Part shown: positions 18,405 to 27,618 of the stretch, piece after piece
Layout of the letters: every line of letters starts with the position of its first letter
How positions within the stretch are numbered: the stretch's first letter is position 1
Assembly (NCBI GenBank): GCA_016713425.1
Contig: JADJPE010000005.1
Location: forward strand, 3,844,001-3,908,000
Origin: Deltaproteobacteria bacterium
Lineage (GTDB): Bacteria > Myxococcota > Kuafuiibacteriia > Kuafuiibacteriales > Kuafuiibacteriaceae
Reading direction: 5' to 3'
DNA length: 64,000 bases
Program-made: the position numbers and the translations under genes
The notes under the pieces: model-generated
What the model was told of the DNA's origin: nothing
What the model saw: only the letters and a program-made list of their open reading frames with translations
Database searches by the model: none

Positions 18405-19646
18405 GTGTTGTCTGCGGCTTGTTTGCTGGTGGCGATTGTTCCGGCGGGTGTTCAGCTCGAGGGCGCGGCGCGCCTGCGTACCGAGACGAGTGCGGGCGTT
18501 GTGCCGGTGAGCGAAGAAGAATCGCTCACCGCGCTCGACGTCTCGTTTCACCCCGGGATCACAGGTGCACTGGTCTTCAACCGAGGACGTCTTGCCGCGG
18601 ATTACGAGGTTGATCTCGTGCGGCGGTTTCCGCACCGCTCGGCGCCCAGTCGCCCGATCGTGTTTCAGTCGCTTCGTCTCGACTACACCGAGGTCATCTC
18701 TCGGCAGTGGTCGATCGCAGCTGGCGTGGGGGCCGGGCTGGGCGAGCTCGACTATGACGACGCGACGCTGCTCTTTCGGAGCGGGACCTTGGGCGCCGAT
18801 GGGACGGTTTCGGGTTCGACGCCGCTATCACCGGTGATTGAAGCGCTTCGAAGCGATGCGGGTCTTCGCTTTGCGTATCGGCCGACGCGCAAGGCGAGCT
18901 TCGATCTTGCTTTGACGGCCGCGCTCAGCGAGCCACGCGGAGAGGTCGAGTCTTTCTCCGCGACCCAATCGTTGGCGCTCGAATTCGGATGGCGACACCA
19001 GGTCACTCGCGCCGATCGACTGGGCTTGTCGCTCATGGCGCGCGTGGATCGATCCAAGTCGCCGGTTCCGACCGTCGTCGGCGGCGCCGGCGCGGAGGCC
19101 GATGCCAGTTCTGCCGCTACGTTGCGTTTCGAGTCGATCACGACGGCGCTCGCGTGGGACCGGCGGGTCGGCCGCATGGCGACACTCGAAGCATCGGGCG
19201 GACTCGGACTCGTGACGGAGCGGCTGGCGGCGCCGAGTCTTGGTCCGTTCATGGACGTCGGTACCGTGCTCCACCTCGTTCGGCGTCGACGTCACGGGTT
19301 GGATTGGCGTGCTTCGGTGGGTGTCGACGCCTTCTTTGACCCGGTGCTCGGCACGATCGAGCGTCGCTTTACGGCGCGCGCGGGCGTTGAATACCGACTT
19401 GGTGCGTTGGTGACCGCTGGTCTTTCCGGCGCGTTTGCGACCCCGCTGGAGGGCGTCGATCGGGGCGACGATCGCACCTACCTCGCCGGTGAGTTGCCTA
19501 TCTCGATTCGGCTGACGGATGCGGTCGTTCTCGACGGCGGCGCGCGCGTGTCGGCGCGAGCGCCGCATCTTGGAAGCTCGAACTTTCGGTTCCGTCAGCT
19601 TCTCGCTGAAGCCTACGCTGCGGTCACGGCCACGTTGCCCTTCTGA
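18405..19646 (+). CDS. Predicted outer-membrane beta-barrel protein
   Basis: 413 residues from the GTG at 18405. A cleavable signal peptide (LSAACLLVAIVPAGVQLEGA) is followed by alternating polar/hydrophobic strands throughout (for example DYEVDLVRRFP, WSIAAGVGAGLG, FDLALTAALS, GLSLMARVDRS) and a C-terminal AVTATLPF ending in Phe, typical of barrels inserted by the BAM machinery. Its place directly after the Wza-like gene suggests a role in polysaccharide secretion or assembly, as outer-membrane partner proteins are often found in such operons. No sequence family was recognised with confidence. It is convergent with the FHA-chain-length gene, 40 bases away. Confidence 0.75.
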   Translation: MLSAACLLVAIVPAGVQLEGAARLRTETSAGVVPVSEEESLTALDVSFHPGITGALVFNRGRLAADYEVDLVRRFPHRSAPSRPIVFQSLRLDYTEVISRQWSIAAGVGAGLGELDYDDATLLFRSGTLGADGTVSGSTPLSPVIEALRSDAGLRFAYRPTRKASFDLALTAALSEPRGEVESFSATQSLALEFGWRHQVTRADRLGLSLMARVDRSKSPVPTVVGGAGAEADASSAATLRFESITTALAWDRRVGRMATLEASGGLGLVTERLAAPSLGPFMDVGTVLHLVRRRRHGLDWRASVGVDAFFDPVLGTIERRFTARAGVEYRLGALVTAGLSGAFATPLEGVDRGDDRTYLAGELPISIRLTDAVVLDGGARVSARAPHLGSSNFRFRQLLAEAYAAVTATLPF

Positions 19647-19686
19647 GCCAGGTCGCGCGTCGGGGGTTGGTTCGCGGCGCTCTTGC

Positions 19687-21633
19687 CTACGCGGGCTTGA
19701 GCACGAGCGGGTTCCCTCGTTTGAGCTGGACGAGCCAGACGAGCGCGAGCCCGAGGCCGAGGCCAGCAACGGCGCCCATGAGCGCCCGCTTTCGGATGAA
19801 CTCCTTGGGGGAAAAGTACTCGAGGCGCGGTTGGGTGATGATGTCATAACGCGCGGCTACGGAGGCGCGTTCGAGTTCGACTTGGAGCTGTGTTGCCTTC
19901 ATCTTGTCCGTCAGCTCCTTGTAGAGATCTTGCGCCGATTCGAAGTCGCGCAGGAGGTCTTTGTATTCGGCCTCGATCTTGGGCATCGCCTCGACAATGC
20001 CCTTCACCTTGCGAAGGTCGGCTTCGACCCGTGTTGCCTCGCTTCGGGCGAGCTCTCGCTGGGCTTCGAGTCGACGGAGCGTGGCCCGAATGTCTTGGTA
20101 CTCGGGGTTCGTGCTCTTGATTTCGTCGCCGCCACCGGTCTGGTTGAATTTCTGGGCCAACACCTCCAGCTCTTGGAGCTCCTTCTTGAGCTGAACGACC
20201 TCAGGGTGGGCGTCGGCCAGACCCTTGGCGCGCGCCGCGGCGATCTTCCCGTTGATTTCCGCAATGGCCTGCGCATACGGACGGCTCGTCGTGACACTGC
20301 TGCGCACGAGCGGCGCCTCGCGCGTGAGACGCGCGCGGTCCAGCTGAAGGGCGGCTTTGACGCTCTCGATTTCCTTCGAGGCCTCGCTCTGGCGACGCTG
20401 AAGGTCAAAGAGGAGCTCATAGTACTGTCGCGCCTGATCGGGGAGTGCCTCGATGTTGCGCTCCTTGAAGGCGAGAAGCGCCTGCTGTGCGCGATCCAAA
20501 GACGCCTTGGCTTCGGTGGCCTGGGTGCGAAGGAAGTCGCTCTCGACGGTGATGACCTTGAGCTTCTTCTCGATCTCGGTGTCGAGGTAGTTCTCGAGGT
20601 GGTTCTTCAAGAACGTGATCGCAAAATCTCCATCGTTCGACGAGAACGCAGCGACGATCGTCTGGGTGCGGTCGTACGGGTCGCCCACCTCTTGGAATTC
20701 GAGGAAACGCTGGAGGGCCGTGATGAACTCGTCGGACGGCGCTGCGTTGCCGAGGTCCTCGAGGGTTTTTTGGATCAGGTTTAGGCTCCGGAAGTTCTGT
20801 TCCGTTGCGGTGAAGAAGGAAACCGAACCCGACTCGAACGTGTTGACGCGCGTCTCGCGCGCATCGGGCATCAAGCTCATCTCGAAGAACGCCCGCTTGG
20901 GAGGTGGCTTGATGTAGAAGCTTGCGACACCACCCAGCGCGCCCACCAGTGTCACGGCCGCGATCGTCTTCCAGTGGGGTAGGAAGAACAGCGCCGCGCG
21001 CCTGGCCATCGCCAGGTAGTCCTTGAGCGAGAGCTCGGGTTCTTGACCGATGCCCGCGTTTGCACCGCTGGCCGGCGGTGGGGGCGGAGGATGGGTATGG
21101 GGCGGGAGGACTGGACCGAGCGGCTGCTCGCGAAACGGGACCGGCAGCGTGTTGGCGTTGTACGCGGCGGCCGTGGGCAAGCCGGTGTCCGTATGGCGCG
21201 CCCGAACCATCATCATCTGGGCTGCTTCCGCGATCGCGGGTGGGATCGCACCGCGTCGGACGGTTTCGGGCTCGACCGGTTGCCCTTCACGGGTCGAGAC
21301 GTACTGCATGACCGTGTCGCCGACCTGAATGAAGTCGCCGTTCTTGAGGGTCACCGAATGGATGAGCTCGTTGTTGACGAAGGTACCGTTGCTCGAGTCC
21401 AGATCCTTGAGGATGTGCTGCCCGTCCCGGGTCCCGCAAATCTTGGCGTGTGTCTGGGACACCAGATCGTCATTCAACCGAATGTCCGAGCTTGGCGAAC
21501 GACCGATGACCAAGTCGTGGATGCCCGCAACATAGACGTCGCCGCTGTTCGCGCCGGTGCAGATTCGAAGTGCTTGCTCGAGGGGCGCATCGCGGCGGCC
21601 CCCCGTGAAGCTTGCGTCAATAATCTTCCCCAT
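19687..21633 (-). CDS. FHA domain fused to Wzz/GumC-type chain-length regulator
   Basis: 648 residues. Residues about 25-112 are an FHA domain with GRS at 44-46, the QTHAKI loop at 60-65 and SSNGTFVN at 80-87, which are the phosphothreonine-binding positions of the family. A Pro/His-rich linker (165-200) follows. Then comes a Wzz-type polysaccharide co-polymerase: TM1 at 221-241, a periplasmic part with long coiled coil (about 380-610) and TM2 near 618-638. No tyrosine-kinase domain is fused at the C-terminus. Family knowledge: Wzz/GumC proteins set polysaccharide length in Wzy pathways. Inference: the cytoplasmic FHA domain tethers a phosphorylated partner and couples chain length to Ser/Thr kinase signalling. 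It is divergent from the initiating transferase. Confidence 0.9.
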   Translation of the reverse strand: MGKIIDASFTGGRRDAPLEQALRICTGANSGDVYVAGIHDLVIGRSPSSDIRLNDDLVSQTHAKICGTRDGQHILKDLDSSNGTFVNNELIHSVTLKNGDFIQVGDTVMQYVSTREGQPVEPETVRRGAIPPAIAEAAQMMMVRARHTDTGLPTAAAYNANTLPVPFREQPLGPVLPPHTHPPPPPPASGANAGIGQEPELSLKDYLAMARRAALFFLPHWKTIAAVTLVGALGGVASFYIKPPPKRAFFEMSLMPDARETRVNTFESGSVSFFTATEQNFRSLNLIQKTLEDLGNAAPSDEFITALQRFLEFQEVGDPYDRTQTIVAAFSSNDGDFAITFLKNHLENYLDTEIEKKLKVITVESDFLRTQATEAKASLDRAQQALLAFKERNIEALPDQARQYYELLFDLQRRQSEASKEIESVKAALQLDRARLTREAPLVRSSVTTSRPYAQAIAEINGKIAAARAKGLADAHPEVVQLKKELQELEVLAQKFNQTGGGDEIKSTNPEYQDIRATLRRLEAQRELARSEATRVEADLRKVKGIVEAMPKIEAEYKDLLRDFESAQDLYKELTDKMKATQLQVELERASVAARYDIITQPRLEYFSPKEFIRKRALMGAVAGLGLGLALVWLVQLKRGNPLVLKPA

Positions 21634-21987
21634 TTTGGGCTAACCGCGGCCAAGGATAGTCGTCAGCCGAGCCGCCGTCGAGGCTTTGCCGACCGTTGCG
21701 CGGGCCCCCAGCCGATCCACGGGCATCCAGCCAGTCCATGGGCTCAACCCGATCGGCGTGGAAACTCTTATCGTGGGGGGGACCCCGGCTCACTTCAGGC
21801 CCCATCTACCGCAGTTGTCACATCCGACGATCGGCTCACACCCACAGATGCGTCTGGTTTGCAGCTCCGTCGAATGACCGACTCGACTGCAGGATACCCC
21901 GGTCGTTCGGCCTCCGGAGACTAAGACGTCAGACTGAGGCGCAGGGCTGATTCGAAGGCGATAAAGGCGAGCGAGAAGAGAGCACAC
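21634..21987. other. Divergent intergenic region of the polysaccharide block
   Basis: 354 bases between the divergently transcribed FHA-Wzz and initiating-transferase genes. It is the probable two-way promoter region of the block. No clear -35/-10, -24/-12, palindrome or RNA element was recognised by eye. Confidence 0.45.
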
Positions 21988-23442
21988 ATGAACGGCAGGC
22001 AGACAGGGTTATTTCGAATTGGCCTTCTGATTTGGGCCTTGATCCTCACATGCATCGCCTTTGTCGGTGCGCTACATTTCCGAGAAATCCTGGTCTCGCT
22101 GTCTTTCGGGCAGAGTCTCCCGTCTTGGGTTCCGCTCCCGGTCGAGCCCGTGGCGGCCGAGGACCTTCGCGTCCACTGGATGCTGCTCGCGGGGCTCATG
22201 CCGGCCTGGGCGGTTTGTCTCTACTTGGCCGGGGTGACCGATTTCCGGATCGCCCGCCGGCGTACGGTTCTTCGATATCTTCGCGGCGTGGGTTTGGGAA
22301 CGGGGGTCCTGGTCTCTCTTGTCTTTGTCTTCCGTCTCGATGCGGTCCCGCGCTCGTTCGTTCTCCTGTTCGCATGCTCGAGCTTGCTTCTCATGGTGGT
22401 TGGCCACTTCGTGGTCATGGAGACGATCGCCTTCATTCGGCGCAAGCAGGTCGACGGCCATCGACTACTCGTGATCGGTCGATCGTCGGCCGCAGTGGGT
22501 CTTGCCCGAGCCCTGAGAAGCCAGGCGCCCTGGAAGATCAAGCTGCTTGGACACGTGGAGGTCCCGGGAGAGGCGTCGCACCCTGAGGCCGGGTTCACGG
22601 TCGGGCGTCTCGAAGACCTCGCGATCCTGCTCGACAGCCAGCCCGTCGACGAGGTCGTGTTTGCCAGCCAAGACCTGCCCCTCGCTGCCTTCGACGAGGC
22701 GCTGAATGCGTGTGATGAGCGGGGCGTTGATGTCTTGCTTCCGCTGCCTCCTGCGCTCCCGGCCCACAGCCATGTCGAGGTCGCGCACGTCGACGGCTTC
22801 GATGCGCCGCTGCTCGGTCTGCGCCGAACCCCGAAGGGCGAGGCGAGGCTCGCGCTCAAGCGCTTGATCGATCTCGCCGGCGTACTCCTCGCCATGCCGC
22901 TCGCGCTGCCCTTGATGTTGGCGGTGGCCATCGCGGTGAAGTTGACCTCGAAGGGCCCCGTCTTCTTTCGTCAGGTGCGCGCCGGACGGAATGGCCGTCG
23001 CTTTACGATGCTGAAGTTCCGCTCGATGGTGGTCGATGCCGAACACCGAAAGGCTCAGCTTCTGCACCTCAACGAGCTGTCGGGTCCGGTTTTCAAGATC
23101 CGCAAGGATCCCCGCGTTACGAAGATCGGAAGCTTGATCCGCAAGACCAGCCTCGATGAGCTTCCTCAGCTCTTCAACATCTTGCGGGGAGACATGTCGC
23201 TCGTCGGTCCGCGCCCGCCACTCCCTTCCGAAGTCGAAGGTTATGAGCCGTGGCAACGCCGTCGGCTCTCCGTGAAACCGGGCTTGACGGGCCTATGGCA
23301 AGTCTCTGGGCGCAACGACATCGACTTCGAAGAGTGGATGGCGATGGATCTTCGCTACATCGACAGCTGGTCGATCTGGCTCGATGTGAAGATCCTGCTG
23401 AAGACCGTCCCCGCGGTTCTCCATCGATCGGGCGCCAGCTGA
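21988..23442 (+). CDS. Polyprenyl-phosphate sugar-1-phosphate transferase (WbaP type)
   Basis: 484 residues. An N-terminal half with about four hydrophobic segments and a CoA-binding/Rossmann-like region (RLLVIGRSSAAVGLARAL) leads to the bacterial sugar transferase domain (about 285-480). This shows KRLIDLAGVLLAMPLALP, the FRQVRAGRNGRRFTMLKFRSM core, TSLDELPQL with the catalytic Asp-Glu pair, SLVGPRPP and KPGLTGLWQVSGRN. It starts repeat-unit assembly by moving a sugar phosphate from UDP-sugar to undecaprenyl phosphate at the inner membrane. The sugar could be Glc, Gal or another; the sequence does not decide. Start at the ATG at 21988. Its position at the head of a plus-strand run with asnB and a GT2 fits a polysaccharide operon. 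Confidence 0.93.
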   Translation: MNGRQTGLFRIGLLIWALILTCIAFVGALHFREILVSLSFGQSLPSWVPLPVEPVAAEDLRVHWMLLAGLMPAWAVCLYLAGVTDFRIARRRTVLRYLRGVGLGTGVLVSLVFVFRLDAVPRSFVLLFACSSLLLMVVGHFVVMETIAFIRRKQVDGHRLLVIGRSSAAVGLARALRSQAPWKIKLLGHVEVPGEASHPEAGFTVGRLEDLAILLDSQPVDEVVFASQDLPLAAFDEALNACDERGVDVLLPLPPALPAHSHVEVAHVDGFDAPLLGLRRTPKGEARLALKRLIDLAGVLLAMPLALPLMLAVAIAVKLTSKGPVFFRQVRAGRNGRRFTMLKFRSMVVDAEHRKAQLLHLNELSGPVFKIRKDPRVTKIGSLIRKTSLDELPQLFNILRGDMSLVGPRPPLPSEVEGYEPWQRRRLSVKPGLTGLWQVSGRNDIDFEEWMAMDLRYIDSWSIWLDVKILLKTVPAVLHRSGAS

Positions 23443-23458
23443 GTCACTGCGGACGTTC

Positions 23459-23548
23459 GCTTCAGCTTCTGCTTTTGCTTTTTACTTTGGCTCTGGTTTT
23501 GGCTCTGGCTTCAGCTTTGGCTTCAGCTTTGGCTTCAGCGCGTGAAGG
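23459..23548 (+). repeat. Low-complexity CTT/GGC repeat before asnB
   Basis: A pyrimidine-patterned stretch with units such as GCTTCAGCTTTG and GGCTCTG repeated seven or more times, in the gap between the initiating transferase and asnB. It appears non-coding in the annotated frames. Confidence 0.7.
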
Positions 23549-23670
23549 GTTGCTGGCCACCGATCGCGAAGATCGTGTCAAGATCTGGCGACGCTGGCGG
23601 CTCGCGGCGACCGGTGATAGGAACGCCTTTCGTCTGGTCGGTCTCGGCGAGCCAGGCGGATGAAAAGGCT

Positions 23671-25587
23671 ATGTGCGGGGTTGTCGGAGCTGTAGGCGGC
23701 ATAGACGAGGAGATTCGAGCCGCGGTTCGCGCGATGAACGCGTCGCAGCAGCATCGGGGGCCCGACGACGACGGTTTTTTCGAGAGCGAGCAGGTCATGT
23801 TTGGCTTTCGAAGACTCGCGATTATCGACCTCTCGGCCGATGGCCATCAACCGATGATCGATTCTGAGACGGGTCACGTCATCGTCTTCAATGGGGAGAT
23901 CTACAACTACCTCGAGATCAAAGCTGAACTCGAGGCGTCGGGGACCCGTTTCGTTTCGAAGAGCGACACCGAGGTGTTGCTCAAAGCCTACGCGCGGTGG
24001 GGGCTCGACATGTTGCCTCGCGTGGCCGGGATGTTCGTGTTCGCGCTCTGGGATGCGTCGCGCCGGTCGGTTGTGTTGGCGAGGGACCGCCTCGGTATCA
24101 AGCCGCTCTACGTGACCAACGTCGCACGGCCCGGAAAGCCGCCCGTGACTCTCTTTGCCTCGGAGCTTCGCAGTTTGCTCGCGAGCGGACTCGTCGACCG
24201 CCGCCTTTCGGCAGCCGGGCTCGCGACCTACCTTTGGAACGGGTTCGTGTTCTCGCCACCTTCGATCGTTGAAGGGATCGACGTGTTTCCGGCGGGTACG
24301 GTGCAGACGCTCGGTCTCGATGGTCAGAAGACCTCGAGCCGCGTCTATTGGACGTTGCCCGAGGCAGGGGCACGCGAGGATGTGGATCGCGTCCGGGATG
24401 TCCTTCGGACGACCACTCGCCAACACCTCCTGGCCGATGTTCCGCTCGGTGTGTTCTTGTCGGGCGGGATCGACTCGAGTGCGGTCACGGCGTTGGCGAA
24501 GGAGGTCAGTGCCGGCGACGTGCGCACGTTTAACGTCTGCTTCGAAGAGGCGGAGTTCGACGAATCGTTGCACGCGCGTCGCGTAGCCCAAGCCGTAGGG
24601 ACGACGCATACCGAGGTCCCGCTCTCCGAGTCTGCTTTTCGTCGAGACCTCGACGCGGCGCTTCAGTCGATCGACCAACCGACTTTCGATGCGATCAACA
24701 CCTACTTTGTCAGCAAGGCGGTACGCGAGGCAGGGGTGACGGTGGCGCTGGCGGGGACGGGGGGCGACGAGCTCTTCGGCGGCTACGACAGCTTCTCAGA
24801 TCTTCCTCGGGCTCAGCAGGTAAGCCGATACTTCTCGCGCGTGCCGGCGTGGTCTTTGCGCCAGCTCGGACGCCTGGTTGCGCGCGTGAAGCTCGGCAAG
24901 TTCGGCGAGGTTGCGCCCCAAACGCGCTGGGGCAAGCTGGGCGACGTCCTTGCGACGCGCGGCGACGTCCTCGAACTCTACCAGATTGCCTACGGGCTCT
25001 ACACAGAGGCGTTCTTGGGCGAGCTCTTCGACATCCCGTGGGATGCAGGCGTTTCGCCCTTTGGCATTCCGACTTCGCGAGTGGATGCGATGAGGTCGAT
25101 CGCGAGCGATCCAGCGAAGCTGCATGCCATCTCGCGCCTCGAGCTGTCGAGCTTCATAGGAGAGCGGCTGCTTCGCGACACCGACGCCGCGAGCATGGCC
25201 GTCTCGCTCGAGGTGCGCGTTCCTTTGCTCGATCACCGCGTCGTCGAGGCGGTCGCCAGTCTCGCGGCGCCCGTGCGCTTCGAACCGCTTGGGCGGAAGA
25301 GGCTCCTGCGTCAGATGGCGATGGGGTCGCTCGACCCCGCGTTGTTCGATCGGCCGAAATCCGGCTTCGTGCTTCCGATCGAGCGATGGTGCCGAGCGCA
25401 ACTCAGGGGCGACATTGAAGAGACGCTCGGTGATTTCGCGCTCTGTCGGTCGGTGGGGCTGGATCGCGATGCGGTGCTCAGGCTTTGGCGTGCCTTTCAG
25501 GCTGACGCGCCGGGCATCTATTGGTCGCGGGTCTGGGGGATCTTCGTGCTTCTGGCTTGGTGCCGAAGGCACAAGGTGACGTTGTGA
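23671..25587 (+). CDS. asnB: Asparagine synthetase, glutamine-hydrolysing
   Basis: 638 residues starting at the ATG that gives MCGVVGAV, so Cys2 is the N-terminal nucleophile of a class II glutamine amidotransferase domain (about 1-200, with HRGPDDDG and RLAIIDLS). The synthetase domain has the PP-motif SGGIDSSAV from Ser264 and GTGGDELFGGY near 363. It transfers ammonia to a carboxylate activated with ATP. The upstream open frame is ignored because Cys2 must be exposed. In polysaccharide and natural-product clusters this family often amidates uronic acids or carrier-bound acids rather than making free asparagine, and that is plausible here given the neighbours. The stop overlaps the GTG of the next gene, which suggests coupled translation. 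Confidence 0.92.
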   Translation: MCGVVGAVGGIDEEIRAAVRAMNASQQHRGPDDDGFFESEQVMFGFRRLAIIDLSADGHQPMIDSETGHVIVFNGEIYNYLEIKAELEASGTRFVSKSDTEVLLKAYARWGLDMLPRVAGMFVFALWDASRRSVVLARDRLGIKPLYVTNVARPGKPPVTLFASELRSLLASGLVDRRLSAAGLATYLWNGFVFSPPSIVEGIDVFPAGTVQTLGLDGQKTSSRVYWTLPEAGAREDVDRVRDVLRTTTRQHLLADVPLGVFLSGGIDSSAVTALAKEVSAGDVRTFNVCFEEAEFDESLHARRVAQAVGTTHTEVPLSESAFRRDLDAALQSIDQPTFDAINTYFVSKAVREAGVTVALAGTGGDELFGGYDSFSDLPRAQQVSRYFSRVPAWSLRQLGRLVARVKLGKFGEVAPQTRWGKLGDVLATRGDVLELYQIAYGLYTEAFLGELFDIPWDAGVSPFGIPTSRVDAMRSIASDPAKLHAISRLELSSFIGERLLRDTDAASMAVSLEVRVPLLDHRVVEAVASLAAPVRFEPLGRKRLLRQMAMGSLDPALFDRPKSGFVLPIERWCRAQLRGDIEETLGDFALCRSVGLDRDAVLRLWRAFQADAPGIYWSRVWGIFVLLAWCRRHKVTL

Positions 25588-26675
25588 CCGACCTCTTAGA
25601 CGTCGGGTGCGTGGTCATCGGGCGCAACGAGGGCGAGCGGCTCGTGCACTGCTTGACCTCGGTCGTGCGGGAGGTGGCTCACGATCGGGTCGTGTACGTG
25701 GACTCCCAGTCGACCGACGACAGTGTGGGGTTTGCGCGCGGTCTTGGCATCGAGGTCGTCGAGCTCGATCTGTCGCGCCCGTTTACTGCGGCGCGTGCCC
25801 GCAACGAAGGATTCGAGCGCTTGATGGCGATCGCATCTCGACCTCGGACCGAGGCTACGCCTACGCCTACGCCTACGCCCGCGTCTACGCCTACGCCGGG
25901 ACTCGAGTCCAGGCCCGGATTCGAACCCGGGTCTTTGCTCGCGTACGTGCAGTTCATTGATGGCGATTGCGAGATCGTGCCTGGCTGGCTCGCGCGCGGC
26001 CGCGCCCGGCTCATCGAGCGGAAGGATCTCGCGGTGGTCTGTGGGCGCCGGCGCGAGAAGTACCCGGGGGCTTCGATCTACAATCGTCTTTGTGATCTCG
26101 AGTGGGACACGCCGGTGGGTGAGGCCGAGGCCTGCGGCGGAGACGCGCTCATGCGCATCGAGGCTTTTCAGCGCGCCGAGGGCTTCAACGCCTCGCTCAT
26201 TTGTGGCGAAGAGCCCGATCTCTGCCTCCGGCTTCGACGTCTTGGCTATGCGGTTGAGCGGCTGGATGCGGAGATGACGCGACATGACGCGGCCATGGCC
26301 GAGTTTCATCAGTGGTGGAAGCGTTCGGTCCGGGCGGGCTACGCGTACGCAGAGGGTGCATCGAATCATGCTGACGGCGATGAGGCCTATTCGAAGAAGG
26401 ACGTTCGAAGCATCCTTTTTTGGGGCGCGTTGCCGGCGGTCGCGCTGGGGGCGGGTGTGCCGACGTTGGGGTTGAGTCTTTGTATGTTGGGCGCCTATCC
26501 GCTCGGCGCGCGCAGAATATACCAGGGAGAACGGGCGCGAGGTCGTTCCCCGAGCGATGCGCTGTTATATGCATCCTTTTGCATGCTTGGTAAGTTCCCG
26601 GAGCTCCAGGGGCTCGCGCGATACTATTCGAATCGACTTCGTGGCCGAGCCTCGGCGCTCATCGAATACAAATAG
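25584..26675 (+). CDS. Family 2 glycosyltransferase with low-complexity insert
   Basis: 363 residues from the GTG at 25584, which overlaps the asnB stop by four bases (GTGA). GT-A motifs: VVIGRNEGERL, VYVDSQSTDDS, ARNEGFERL, then the metal-binding QFIDGDCEI (Asp126, Asp128), the CGGDALMRIEAF segment and a C-terminal hydrophobic region near 290-320. A roughly 35-residue Thr/Pro-rich insert (TPTPTPASTPTPG and a Pro-Gly-Phe tail) sits between ARNEGF and the DGD motif, where relatives run continuously. The insert is encoded by a CTACGC hexamer array. Probable role: sugar transfer in the polysaccharide repeat unit. The last 17 bases overlap the convergent matrixin gene. Confidence 0.88.
   Translation: MTDLLDVGCVVIGRNEGERLVHCLTSVVREVAHDRVVYVDSQSTDDSVGFARGLGIEVVELDLSRPFTAARARNEGFERLMAIASRPRTEATPTPTPTPASTPTPGLESRPGFEPGSLLAYVQFIDGDCEIVPGWLARGRARLIERKDLAVVCGRRREKYPGASIYNRLCDLEWDTPVGEAEACGGDALMRIEAFQRAEGFNASLICGEEPDLCLRLRRLGYAVERLDAEMTRHDAAMAEFHQWWKRSVRAGYAYAEGASNHADGDEAYSKKDVRSILFWGALPAVALGAGVPTLGLSLCMLGAYPLGARRIYQGERARGRSPSDALLYASFCMLGKFPELQGLARYYSNRLRGRASALIEYK
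25848..25905 (+). repeat. In-frame CTACGC hexamer array inside the GT gene
   Basis: Seven or more copies of CTACGC with slight drift, coding for Thr-Pro. The unit is two codons, so slippage keeps the frame and changes a loop next to the catalytic DGD motif. Confidence 0.85.
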
Positions 26676-27618
26676 GAGTCCGTCGAGTCCGTCTGCGTCG
26701 TCGCGTCACGATGAGCGCGAAGAAGAGGCAGGAAAGAAAGCCCGACGCGGGCGCCGTTGCGGCGTTGGACGCGTGCGCGTCTTCCGACGGCGCGCCGATG
26801 AGCCCGCTATCACTGCAGCCGATCATCCCCTCGAGTCCATCGTCCCCCTGCCGCGCGAGCGCAGAACTCTCGGACGGGAAGCAGAGCTGGGTGTCTTCTC
26901 CGGCTGGATAGATCGAACAGATCCCGTCGACGTCGTCCTCGGCCAAAGTCTGCTTCTGTGTTTCGCAGAGCGGTGCGTTTGCAAACATCGTTGCGGATTG
27001 ATACGCGGCCGTGGCCGGCGGATGGTCAAGACCCAGGACATGACCGAGCTCGTGGGTCAGGGTGTTCTGGAAATCGACCTCCTCGTTGCCGAGGTTGCAT
27101 CCTGATGCGGCACGGACGAAGTGGAACGATACGGCGTTGAGCTCGATGTCGGAGTCGAGAATCTCGCCTGTTCGCACGACGAAGGCGTTGGTCGTGATTG
27201 CGATGGCGTAACGATCGTAGGGCCAGCTCGTCATGAGGGCCGTGATCACGTTGTGGTTATGGCCGCTCGCACTGTAATGCGCCCGCGATTCGTCGACGGT
27301 CTCACCGTATCGAAAGACCAGGTCGGAACAGTCGACTTGGCTCCACTCGCTGAGCGAGGCCTCGGTCTCGGCGAGGACCGTCGAGGGCGACTCTCGTTCC
27401 AGGGCGAGAAGAAGGGTGGGGCTCACGTCCATCGTGACCGTTCGGCTCGCCCACGAAAGCGAAGCGCCCGAGTCCTGCGCCACGCGCGTGCAGGTGAAGC
27501 CAAGAGCCTCTGCGCCCGCGAAGCTCGCCAGCGCGGCGATGCACAGCGTGACGCATCCTTTGGCGTGGCCGTTTGTCGAACTGAGGATGCCCACGTCTGG
27601 TGCCGATTCTCGGCCCAT
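26659..27618 (-). CDS. Matrixin-type secreted zinc metalloprotease
   Basis: 319 residues. An N-terminal signal region (hydrophobic CVTLCIAALASFAGAEALG, about 22-40) leads to a metzincin catalytic domain with HELGHVLGLDHP at 189-200, giving the three zinc histidines and catalytic Glu190, and a Met-turn SATMFA at 208-213. The C-terminus has a Ser/Ala/Pro spacer, a hydrophobic segment (SGFLSCLFFALIV, about 292-304) and an arginine cluster RRRRRTRR, resembling MYXO-CTERM-type sorting tails found in myxobacterial surface proteins. The expected location is therefore the outer surface. It is divergent from the FT-NRPS gene. The substrate is unknown; processing of surface proteins or predation are possible roles. 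Confidence 0.88.
   Translation of the reverse strand: MGRESAPDVGILSSTNGHAKGCVTLCIAALASFAGAEALGFTCTRVAQDSGASLSWASRTVTMDVSPTLLLALERESPSTVLAETEASLSEWSQVDCSDLVFRYGETVDESRAHYSASGHNHNVITALMTSWPYDRYAIAITTNAFVVRTGEILDSDIELNAVSFHFVRAASGCNLGNEEVDFQNTLTHELGHVLGLDHPPATAAYQSATMFANAPLCETQKQTLAEDDVDGICSIYPAGEDTQLCFPSESSALARQGDDGLEGMIGCSDSGLIGAPSEDAHASNAATAPASGFLSCLFFALIVTRRRRRTRRTPICIR

Noticed and set aside
25911..25942. tRNA T-arm-like palindrome (GGTTCGAATCC on the minus strand)
   Set aside because: The flanking sequence gives no anticodon arm, D arm or acceptor stem, and the stretch is in frame as part of the glycosyltransferase insert.
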